Of a DNA stretch of 64,000 nt, positions 1 through 7,497 are shown one piece after another (position 1 is the stretch's first letter; each line of letters opens with the position of its first letter). Under the pieces are notes generated by a model. That model saw only the letters and a program-made list of their open reading frames with translations. It was not told the DNA's origin and made no database searches. Made by a program: the position numbers and the translations under genes. This DNA comes from CBDEGU01 sp965238045 (GTDB lineage: Bacteria > Acidobacteriota > Terriglobia > Bryobacterales > UBA6623): NCBI GenBank assembly GCA_965238045.1, contig CBDEGU010000007.1, positions 310,001-374,000 on the forward strand. The letters run 5' to 3'.

Positions 1-193
1 CGACACGCCCGAGCGCCGGTCGAAGATGCGGGAGCTGGTCGAAGCCGAGATCGAGCTGGCCCGCGAGCTCTATCCGCTGGCCCGGCGTCATTCGGTTGTC
101 GCATTCGAGGCCACGAATCACTACTACTACCGACCCTTAGACTTGGCCGAGACGATCGTGCACGGTCGCTACTTGCTGGAGCACGAGCTCTGA
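1..193 (+). CDS. C-terminal end of an unidentified protein (5' end outside the window)
   Basis: An open frame enters from the left edge (first full codon at base 2) and stops with TGA at 191-193, giving about 63 residues. The piece is hydrophilic and probably helical. It ends in a tyrosine-rich stretch (FEATNHYYYRPLDLAE) followed by HGRYLLEHEL. I do not recognise the family with confidence. The frame is open to the edge and the composition looks like coding sequence, so I take it as the true C-terminus of an upstream gene. A truncated oxidoreductase follows 218 bases later on the same strand; the gap between them shows nothing I can name. Confidence 0.5.
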   Translation, partial: DTPERRSKMRELVEAEIELARELYPLARRHSVVAFEATNHYYYRPLDLAETIVHGRYLLEHEL

Positions 194-411
194 TGGTCCG
201 CTGCCGGCGGCGCCCTCTCTTTTCAATGCTCGATAAGAGAGCTTCATGCCAAACGTAGGGTGAAACGCTGTCCGCCTGAAATCGTGCGGCGGCAGTTCAC
301 AAACATGATCGCGCGCCGACCCGAAGGACTGCCCTAGATAAGGAGCCTGCATGCGCAAGCTCCAAACTGCGTTGTTTCGGAACCAGACCGGCGGCGGAGA
401 GGAGCCTGAGC

Positions 412-720
412 TTGCAAGACGTACGATGGGCAATCGCCGGATGCGGACTCTTTGCGGAGAGTCATCTGCAGTCCCTGCGGGCCGTGCCGGGTGCGCGTGT
501 GGCGGCGGTTTATGACGTCAACCGTTCACGAGCGGAAGGGTTGGCGCGCGACTTCGACGTTTCTGTGGTGTGCGATTCCCTGGAACAGTTGTGCGCGTAT
601 CCCGATGCCGACGTAGTGGAGGTTGTCGCGCCGGAGAACTCCCATGCCAAACCCGCTGTGGAGACCGTTTATTTCATCGGGACGGATAGCGGACGGGGTC
701 GGGCAGCAATACGGGCTTGA
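412..720 (+). pseudogene. Gfo/Idh/MocA-family oxidoreductase, truncated after the N-terminal Rossmann segment
   Basis: The first ~84 residues look like the NAD(P)-binding start of a Gfo/Idh/MocA dehydrogenase: a beta strand leading into GCGLFAESH, then an acidic VYD at the second strand, then a VAPENSHAKPAV segment matching the family's 'xxPNxxHxxxA' motif. A purine-rich GGAGAGGAG lies about 8 bases before a TTG start at 412. Homology stops near base 662, before the EKP motif and the whole C-terminal domain. The last ~18 codons run into foreign sequence associated with the neighbouring insertion sequence. A family member is normally 330-400 residues, so this is a dead 5' fragment. An intact family member lies at 21919-23118. 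Confidence 0.7.
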
Positions 721-2018
721 TCGGGTTAGGATCGGCGGTTCGATCGGGGTCTTGTGGCTCAAGTGTGTCTCTGACGCGGTCGTTCGCTGGACGTAACACT
801 GAGTTGGGTGACGCTGTCATTCGGGTTCGGATGGCAGACGATGTTAGCCGTACATCGGCCAAGTACAGTTTCGTTAGGCTGCTTGCCGCACGTACCGATG
901 ATGCAGCCGCCAACTTCCGGCATCTCGATCACCTGTCCCGAATCCGGCGGCTGGACTTGTCTTGTGATCGGCGCGTCCTTGCTGAGCGAGAGATGTGTCC
1001 GAAAATGCTGATGGTAGTCGACGGACGATCGCAGTATTCGCCGCTGTGATCGCTCGTTGAAGACGATCACATGGTCCAGACACTCTCTGCGAATCGACCC
1101 GGTCAGTCGCTCCACATAAGGATTCTGCCAAGGACACTGTGGTGCGGTTCGGATGTCCTCAATGCCCATCGCCGCCACACAGTCCCGAAAGGCCTTTCCA
1201 TAGATGCCGTCGCGATCGCGCAGCAGAAATCGAGGAGCTGTCTCCCAGGGAAACGCTTCTCGAATCTGCTGTGCGGTCCATTCGGCCGTCGGATGCGCCG
1301 TGACGTTGAAATGCACAATGCGGCGTCGGTCGTGCGCCAGGACGACGAAGACAAATAGCACTCGGAACGTTATTGTGGGCACGACGAAAAAGTCCACGGC
1401 AACGGGCTGCCGAAGATGGTTTTCGAGGAACGTGCGCCAGGTCTGTGACGGCGGTTTGCGGCGGCGGGCCATGTATTGCGCGACCGACGTCTCGCAGATC
1501 TCGATGCCGAGCTTGAGCAGTTCTTCGTGGATGCGCGGAGCGCCCCAGCCCGGATTGGAGAGGCTCATCTTGCGGATCAGCCCTCTCACTTCCGGCGAGA
1601 CCTTTGGCCTTCCCCGCCGGCGCTGGCGGCTTTTCCATCGCCAGTAGAGCCGAAATCCGCAGCGGTGTCATGCAAGAACGGTCTCAGGTTTCACGATCAC
1701 AAGGCTCCGTCGCCAGTTGGACCACAACCGGGATAACCAGATCCAGAACAGGCGATCGGTTTGGCGCAAGCGAGGCCGTTTGACGCTTCGCTTGTAAACC
1801 GCGAGTTGCTGACGAAGAGCAACATTCTCAAGAGTGAGGCTCCGGCGGCTAGGGACAACCAGTTGGAGCAGGCGAACGAGCGACGAAATCAGCTGAATCA
1901 CTCCTACCAGGATGTGCGAACAGCGGGCCTGGCTGTCAAGTGAGCTTCGGCGCAAGTGCTTCAATCCAAACGGCTACGTAGTTTTGGCGAACGACAGCCA
2001 AAATGGAAATCCTGGCTC
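663..2018 (-). mobile_element. Degenerate integrase-core insertion sequence, copy 1
   Basis: The element is related to the one at 9960-11083 (opposite orientation), with similar transposases and a shared outer end. On its own strand it starts with GAGCCAGGATTTCCATTTTG (complement of 2018 downwards), followed by a conserved stretch containing CGTAGCCG just before the transposase start. The distal end is not resolved. The transposase stop is at 874-876, and homology to the broken oxidoreductase ends near 662, so the right boundary lies between them. Its transposase carries inactivating mutations, so the copy is dead. It appears to have truncated the oxidoreductase at 412-662. Confidence 0.65.
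874..1964 (-). pseudogene. Integrase-core (rve) transposase of copy 1, with nonsense codon and 3' frameshift
   Basis: Reading on the minus strand from 1964, an N-terminal helical part (RRSLTLENVALRQQLAVYKR) continues in the same frame through a single TGA at 1668-1670. The other copy has a TGG tryptophan there. The frame then covers an rve integrase core with DDE candidates: Asp in AVDFFVVP, Asp in LLRDRDGIYG, Glu in PYVERLTGSIRRE. Near the C-terminus a frameshift moves the conserved ending (LHHRYVRQAA, stop at 874-876) out of frame. This is an IS3/IS481-like arrangement, but I cannot fix the exact family by eye. Two independent lesions make it non-functional. Confidence 0.8.
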
Positions 2019-2196
2019 GAAGCTGCAGCGCGACGTCATTGCCTGCGGCGTGTTCACCTCCACGGCCGACCTCACCCGCAAGCTCCGCCGCTACATCAAC
2101 CCCTATTCTAAACACGCCAAGCCTTTCCGCTGGAAATACTCCCACCCCTCCCGCCACATCCGTCATGCCAATACTTTCTCTAAGACAGTTCACTAG
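2019..2196 (+). pseudogene. IS630-family transposase remnant (C-terminal ~55 residues)
   Basis: The frame ending at 2196 reads LQRDVIACGVFTSTADLTRK followed by a basic aromatic tail containing RPFRW-like AKPFRWKY. This is the characteristic C-terminal segment of IS630/Tc1-type transposases, in which a GVFTSV-like motif precedes a PFxW tail. The catalytic DDE domain is absent. The fragment abuts the outer end of integrase-core IS copy 1, which apparently inserted into or replaced the rest of the IS630 element. Confidence 0.7.
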
Positions 2197-2265
2197 AATC
2201 AGGCCGCCGTCGGAAGCGATGGCCGATCGTTGGAAATCGACTTTCAACCATCCATTGAAGGTTAG
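2164..2265 (-). pseudogene. IS1380-family transposase remnant (N-terminal fragment)
   Basis: On the minus strand a short frame reads TFNGWLKVDFQRSAIASDGG and then LILVNCLRES. This closely resembles the N-terminus of IS1380-family transposases, where a VxFxxxxxTSDGGLxLLREL motif is diagnostic. About 33 recognisable residues remain and no catalytic domain follows. It overlaps the antisense IS630 remnant, so this short segment is a mosaic of two dead elements next to the 3' end of the PVC-type gene. Confidence 0.6.
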
Positions 2266-2350
2266 CTGGAACGCCTTTCCCTCCTTTCCATTTTTCATCC
2301 ATGGGACGTTGATCTCCACCACGTCCAGACACGGGTTCTCCGGGCATGAT

Positions 2351-5300
2351 TTACCGTAGTAATGCAGCCAACTCCTCTTCACTCCATGGCTTCCCACGAT
2401 CTGCGGTGGCCTTCCGAATCCTAGTAACTGTCTCTGTCTTGACGGAAGGCGCCTGATTTCCCCAGTGTCGACGGATGTAAGTCAGGATCGAAGCAATCTC
2501 CTGGTCATTGAACACGGCAGCAAATGGCGGCATCATTTCACCGTCGGCCTCCTTCCCATGGAGGACGATGCTGACTAGAGCGTCTTGCGGCCCCAACACC
2601 CACTTAGAATCGACAAGAGACTTGCGCATTCCATCGCCGCTGGCCAGATGGCAGGAGGCACAACTTGAAAAATAATTCTCTTCTCCCTCTTTGAAGAGAC
2701 TCTGCTGCTGTTCGACGCGGGGATCACTGCTACCTTCCGGCCCACCCCAGTACTTCCCAATCAACTCATCGCATCGAGCATCATGATATTGTTTTATCGC
2801 AGATAGCTTCCGCCGTAAGACATGTTCTCGCGGGATACGACCTCCATCCACTGACTCCAATAACAGCTTTGCCCAAGCGAGACGGCTGGAGAGGGTATCC
2901 TGAGCCACTGCGCGAACCTCGGGACTGAAATCGGAATATAGTTCCACAATAGTGGGTGCAATACCAGATTCATCAAATTGTTGAAGTGCTTTTAATAGTT
3001 CAATGTGGAGGTTCCCCAACTTCTCTTTGCGAAGTAGCGCGAGGAATACGGGCACAGCAGAGAGCTCTTTGTTGTCAGCAAGCGCCACAATAAGCCTCTT
3101 TCTCTCCGCTGCTGCTATCCGGCCATCGCCCATCATTCGAAGTGCTGTAGACCTCACCTCCTCATGGCCCAACCGCAATGCCAAGCTGATCAAAGGGGGC
3201 GAGGCTGGCTGTGTGGTCAAGACCTTGGCCATTCTCGTTCGTAGTACCCTAGGCACGGACGGGATTCTGTGCCCCTGCAAGCCTTCTTCCATACCCGCGA
3301 TCAGATTCACCAAAGACTCAGAATCAGACGCCAAACTTAACAATTGGGCACACGCCTCTAGATTCGCGCGAATACGTCGAGGCAAGAAGCTCCATTGCCA
3401 CGCCGAGTATACACCGTCGTCTAGCGTATAGAAGCTCTTGTCACCTCGCTCGATGGTTAACCGACGACCAAGGCGTGAGGCAATGTGCTTAACAAACAAA
3501 GGAGCCCCCCACAAAGCCTCGTCTTCAAGCATCTTCATGACCTGACTTTGATCTGATGTTGTCTTCGATTCTATCGCCCACCACAGCAGCAGCGGAATAT
3601 GCAGGTCATTCACGTCCTCGCTACGCAGCAGCAATTCACGCAGGATTGGGAGAGCATCCCGAACTGGCAACCTCCTACACGAACTGGCGAGTTGACTGCG
3701 AACTTCTGGGTTCTTTTCGACTCTCGCCAACTGTACTAGTCTGGCCTGAGTTCTTGGCGATACCTTCTTAGCATCGCCGAGCAGTCTCACGGACCAATAA
3801 CGAACATCCTCGTCCGGGTGACTCAATTGCCGCACAGCGAAGGCTTCATCAAAGCCTCCACTAAGGTTGACCGCCCACAACGCTTCCAAAGCAAGCTGAC
3901 CTTGGTTGGTTTCGACAATTTCCTTAAGAACAGGAACTATGCTCGCATCACGGCGATCGCCAAAAAGTCGCAGTGCCTGGTCACGAAACCATTTGTTCTC
4001 GTGGGATAGAACGTGGATCAGCTGTTCATTGGCGAGTGTCGAGAGATCAAACGTGCCGATCGTGCCAGATCCCTCGGCCTTCAGTCGGTAAATACGGCCG
4101 TGGTCTCTGTCCCAGTTGTCTATTGGGCTAAGATGGGACAAACGGATGTCAGACCAATCGGCTATATAAACAGCTCCATCTGGTCCAACTTTAAGGTCGA
4201 CAGGCCTAAACCATCGATCCTCAGACTCTATGATCGCTTCCGTATCAACAGTCTTAAACGAAGATTTGTCAGCGATTATCTTACTGGCTTGCACGCGATT
4301 TGTCAGCGACATCCCAGCAATGATCTGCCCTTCGTATTTGTCCAGAGCCCCTCCTTCGTAGATTGTCAGAGTCGACGAAAATCTAGGTTGATAGCCGGAG
4401 TGTGCCATATGCTCAAAAAACCCGAATGTAAATGGATTCGTTAATGGGCCGTGTTTAGTCCAGTTCTTAACGTAGTAGCCTCCCGGCACGAAGTGCAAGC
4501 CGCGAACCCCACCTTTATTGGTCCCCGAAAAAAGGCGCCCTTTCCTGTCAAAAGCAAGACTCCACGTATTGCCGCCACCCTCAGCAAACAATTCGAACTC
4601 GCGAGTTATCGGATGATAGCGCCAGATAGCCTGACCTAAGAACTTTACCCCTTTTATGTCGGCTGTGCTTGTGCTGCCTTGTGCCCCATACAGCCATCCA
4701 TCTGGACCCCAACGGAGGCTGTTGGCGAGACTATGTGTGTCTTCCAGGCCAAAGCCAGAGAGGTGAACTTCTGGATCGCTGTCAGGAACATCATCTTTAT
4801 TTCTATCCGGATAAAACAATAAATAGGGAGGATTTAGTACCCAAACGCCGCCACGTCCTACAGCGACACTCGTGGCAATGTTCAGTCCGACCAGAAAGTC
4901 TTTGTGCGACTCGAACTTGCCGTCGCCGTCGGTATCTTCGAGAATTGTAATTCTGTCGGCTCCTTTGAAGTGCTTGGGAGGGGGAGCGGGAACCTTGTCA
5001 AAAACAGCCCTCAAGTACCGATCATATTTAACAACCTTCAAACCAGCTGGAAAGGGGAACTGCAGATATTGGACGACCCAGAGTCGTCCGCGCTCATCAA
5101 AGTGCATGTTCAAGGGCTGACGAATTACCGGTTCGTTCGCAACAAGTTCAATATTGACGCCCGGGCTCAGTCTGAATCGTTCTAGCGTCTCTTCTGCTGA
5201 GGGAGCTTGTGCATCGCCAGCTCCCTTGACACCCTCCCCGGCACCTTGAAACTGTCTCACAAACTTCTGAACCTCGGGGGTGAAGTGGTCGTTCTCAGGG

Positions 5301-5419
5301 TCGAGGCCTTCCTCGGACGCGGTGGATGTGGACTGCTGGACGTTTTTATTGTCCGTTTGCGCAGTTAGAATTGTAAGAGTAACAGTGGCAAATAGTGCCA
5401 CGACAGATCTCCACCGCAT
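2351..5419 (-). CDS. PVC-type haem-binding propeller/HEAT protein with C-terminal c-type cytochrome
   Basis: About 1022 residues from the ATG at 5417-5419. That start gives a clean export signal (MRWRSVVALFATVTLTILTA); an ATG 44 codons upstream is possible but less convincing. The N-terminal half is a six-bladed propeller of the membrane-bound dehydrogenase/PVC haem-binding type, with repeated DTDGDGKFE, NGLRWGPDGWLYG-like and GPDGAVYIADW motifs. The middle holds helical HEAT-like repeats (HPDEDVRYWSVRLLG). The C-terminus is a mono-haem cytochrome c with CASCH at about residue 920 and a distal Met in EMMPPF. These proteins are exported and thought to oxidise sugars or related substrates, passing electrons to the haem. 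It lies alone between IS remnants. Confidence 0.85.
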   Translation of the reverse strand: MRWRSVVALFATVTLTILTAQTDNKNVQQSTSTASEEGLDPENDHFTPEVQKFVRQFQGAGEGVKGAGDAQAPSAEETLERFRLSPGVNIELVANEPVIRQPLNMHFDERGRLWVVQYLQFPFPAGLKVVKYDRYLRAVFDKVPAPPPKHFKGADRITILEDTDGDGKFESHKDFLVGLNIATSVAVGRGGVWVLNPPYLLFYPDRNKDDVPDSDPEVHLSGFGLEDTHSLANSLRWGPDGWLYGAQGSTSTADIKGVKFLGQAIWRYHPITREFELFAEGGGNTWSLAFDRKGRLFSGTNKGGVRGLHFVPGGYYVKNWTKHGPLTNPFTFGFFEHMAHSGYQPRFSSTLTIYEGGALDKYEGQIIAGMSLTNRVQASKIIADKSSFKTVDTEAIIESEDRWFRPVDLKVGPDGAVYIADWSDIRLSHLSPIDNWDRDHGRIYRLKAEGSGTIGTFDLSTLANEQLIHVLSHENKWFRDQALRLFGDRRDASIVPVLKEIVETNQGQLALEALWAVNLSGGFDEAFAVRQLSHPDEDVRYWSVRLLGDAKKVSPRTQARLVQLARVEKNPEVRSQLASSCRRLPVRDALPILRELLLRSEDVNDLHIPLLLWWAIESKTTSDQSQVMKMLEDEALWGAPLFVKHIASRLGRRLTIERGDKSFYTLDDGVYSAWQWSFLPRRIRANLEACAQLLSLASDSESLVNLIAGMEEGLQGHRIPSVPRVLRTRMAKVLTTQPASPPLISLALRLGHEEVRSTALRMMGDGRIAAAERKRLIVALADNKELSAVPVFLALLRKEKLGNLHIELLKALQQFDESGIAPTIVELYSDFSPEVRAVAQDTLSSRLAWAKLLLESVDGGRIPREHVLRRKLSAIKQYHDARCDELIGKYWGGPEGSSDPRVEQQQSLFKEGEENYFSSCASCHLASGDGMRKSLVDSKWVLGPQDALVSIVLHGKEADGEMMPPFAAVFNDQEIASILTYIRRHWGNQAPSVKTETVTRIRKATADRGKPWSEEELAALLR

Positions 5420-5683
5420 CACCGCCACCCATCCTGATAACGCCCAGACACAAGTGATTGTCTGCGCCCACCCATGTGCCGCTGCCGCAATCAATGGCGC
5501 CGTTCTCAGGAATCGCTTTCGAACTGTTTGTTCCATCCTAGTGTGTACCATAATCGTTGTTGCTCCTGTGACGTTTTGTCCGTTTTCAGTGAGGATTTCC
5601 GTTGTAGCCGTTCCGGTAGGACGGAAACCGGTTCATGGACTGCATAGCAGGCATTGTCAAGTTAACGCATCACAAGCTGAGAC

Positions 5684-7118
5684 GGGAGGATGTCCGCAGT
5701 TCCGTTGAAACAGGCGGTTCCCCGGAACCTGTAGTTTACGCCGCTTGGGCCTGAGCCGGTGGCGGCGTCGACAGCCTGGCGAGTTCGTCGAGCAGCTTGG
5801 GCAAGTGTTTGTAGCCCTTGACCCGCCGGAAGTGTTTTTCCGCCAGCCACAGACCAGCCCCTACCCAGCGCTCGCGATGCTCGCCTCCCCGCCAGCGCTT
5901 CACTCTCCTACAGACTCGTTCCACCACCGAGAAGGCCGACTCGATCGGATTCGTCGTCACCAGCGTACGACGCAACAGACCGTCGAGCCTGAGCCGATTT
6001 ACCGTCAGCGTTTCCTCCCTCCCTTCTTCGAGCGAGCCTGCCGCCGAGGGATTTAACTCCATCAACTCGCGATGCAACTTCTCCAAGGCCTTCTTGGCAT
6101 CGGCGTAGTTCGACATCGCATAGGCGTTCGCTATTTTGCGGTCCACCGATTCGCGATATTTCTCAGCTAAATGACTCGTCACGTTGCGGCGCTTGTGCAA
6201 TGGGCATCGTTGTATCAGCGCCATTTTTCCCGCGTGCTTGCGAACCGCCTTGGTTAGCGCCTTCGCGCGGTCGAGCATATACAGCATCGGTACCGAGAAA
6301 TCGACGCGGCGCTCGGCCAGATCCTCGAGCAATTCACCGACCACTGTCGCGTTCTCGCTCGCTCCCTGCCGCAGCCCAAGAACCGTTTTCGACCCGTCCA
6401 CGGCGACTCCCAGCGCAACCACCAGGTGCTGGCCCTTGAACTCAATCCCGTCGAGGTATATGGCGCAGAGTTTGAGTTTCTCGAGCGGACGGTCGAAAAT
6501 CTCACGCAGCATTCCGCGGCTGGTGCGTACAAAGTGTTCGCTCACAGCGGACTTTTCGATGTCATAAGCCTCGGTGAACTCCCGCACGGCTTTCGAATAA
6601 TTGCCCGTTGAAAGACCGAGCATAAGTTGGTCCCAGACTGCGGCGTCGAACGGTTCACCGCGCCGGAATAGCTCATAGCTGCCCAGAGATTCTTCCCGAC
6701 GTTTCTCGCTGCGCAACCGCGGACGTTCGATCGGAACCTTCTGCCCATCGACGACGAGGAAGCCTTTCTCGCGGCCCCAGCGGAAGGGCTGTTCCTTTTC
6801 GCGCCGCTGGTATCGTTCGCCGGCCAGCTGGCCCACTTCGTTGTCCATGATGAGTTGCATCAACTCCAGGCCTGCTTGGCGCATTAACTGGCCGACGCCT
6901 TGCTGCGGTGCGGCGGCGACCTGCTTGAGCGGCAAGTGCAATTGCGGTTCCTGCTCGCTCTCTTCTGCTTGCCTGTGGAATCGGCGAACGGCTTGTTCGC
7001 GGTCGATCTGGTATCGTTTCTTCATAGCGACTCTCCTTTTTGTAAGAACAGAACATCACTCCGAGCCTAACGGCTCGGAACGGAGAGTCGCTACTTTCTA
7101 CGAACTATCGGACATCCT
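5684..7118 (-). mobile_element. IS256-family insertion sequence, intact
   Basis: The imperfect terminal inverted repeat is GAGGATGTCCG on the left (5686-5696) and its complement on the right (7109-7119). CTGAGAC flanks the element on both sides (5677-5683 and 7119-7125) and looks like a slightly degraded target duplication. Exact edges are uncertain by 2-3 bases. It encodes one full transposase and differs clearly from the two identical IS256-family elements further right. Confidence 0.8.
5736..7025 (-). CDS. IS256-family (mutator-type) transposase
   Basis: 429 residues, normal length for the family, with no internal disruption. The DDE catalytic residues are visible: Asp in CAIYLDGIEFKG, Asp in LYMLDRAKAL, and Glu in TTNPIESAFSVVE. 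The motif QRCPLHKRRNV (family consensus CxxHxxRN) lies between the second Asp and the Glu. The tail is Pro/Ala-rich. It fills nearly all of the element and is probably functional. Confidence 0.92.
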   Translation of the reverse strand: MKKRYQIDREQAVRRFHRQAEESEQEPQLHLPLKQVAAAPQQGVGQLMRQAGLELMQLIMDNEVGQLAGERYQRREKEQPFRWGREKGFLVVDGQKVPIERPRLRSEKRREESLGSYELFRRGEPFDAAVWDQLMLGLSTGNYSKAVREFTEAYDIEKSAVSEHFVRTSRGMLREIFDRPLEKLKLCAIYLDGIEFKGQHLVVALGVAVDGSKTVLGLRQGASENATVVGELLEDLAERRVDFSVPMLYMLDRAKALTKAVRKHAGKMALIQRCPLHKRRNVTSHLAEKYRESVDRKIANAYAMSNYADAKKALEKLHRELMELNPSAAGSLEEGREETLTVNRLRLDGLLRRTLVTTNPIESAFSVVERVCRRVKRWRGGEHRERWVGAGLWLAEKHFRRVKGYKHLPKLLDELARLSTPPPAQAQAA

Positions 7119-7213
7119 CTGAGACACGGCCCCAAGATATGGGCAGCGAGAGCGCGCCTGAATACTCTATATTTTGGCTTGGTCCCTCGGCCACCAGTTC
7201 ACTTGACAATACC

Positions 7214-7497
7214 ACTCTCAGGCAGCGGCTGGTCGCGGCCTCGCCGTCTAGGACTTCGATGACTTCGAGAACGCGAATGTCTTTCGCCCGGTAGCGAAGA
7301 GTGAACCCTCCGGCTCGCCCTTTTTCCGAGTAGAGCAGTCCGCGGCGCGCCAGCTCTTGCAGCGTCTTGGCAAGATACGGAGCCGGCAGGTCCTCCATCT
7401 CGGCGATCTCGTCGGAAGTCAGCCGCTCGTCGTCGGGCTGCTCCGCCAGCCGCGTTAGAGCGCGGAGGGCGTACCCAACCGATTTGGAATAGATCAT
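7214..7497 (-). pseudogene. Rrf2-family transcriptional regulator, 3' end lost
   Basis: The ATG at 7495-7497 overlaps the stop of the hydrolase gene in an ATGA arrangement, so the two were translationally coupled. The product begins MIYSKSVGYALRALTRLAEQ and has a winged helix typical of Rrf2 (LTSDEIAEMEDLPAPYLAKT, then GLLYSEKGRAGGF). Homology breaks off near base 7214, just after the effector-helix segment, at the inverted-repeat element. The cysteine cluster and C-terminal helix found in many Rrf2 proteins (usually about 140-150 residues) are missing. The frame runs on for about 36 foreign residues to a stop at 7105. DNA binding might survive, but I treat it as a broken gene. Confidence 0.75.

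Larger units (their letters stand above)
5650..7213. repeat. Inverted-repeat element (MITE-like) carrying a nested IS256-family insertion
   Basis: GGCATTGTCAAGTTAAC at 5650-5666 is matched in inverse at 7197-7213 (complement reads GGTATTGTCAAGTGAAC): 17 bases with two mismatches. The right repeat ends exactly where Rrf2 homology of the neighbouring gene stops. Removing the IS256-family element between them leaves a unit of about 120 bp with no gene. This suggests a MITE-like element inserted into the Rrf2 gene and was later hit by the IS. The repeats are seen directly; the order of events is inferred. Confidence 0.6.
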
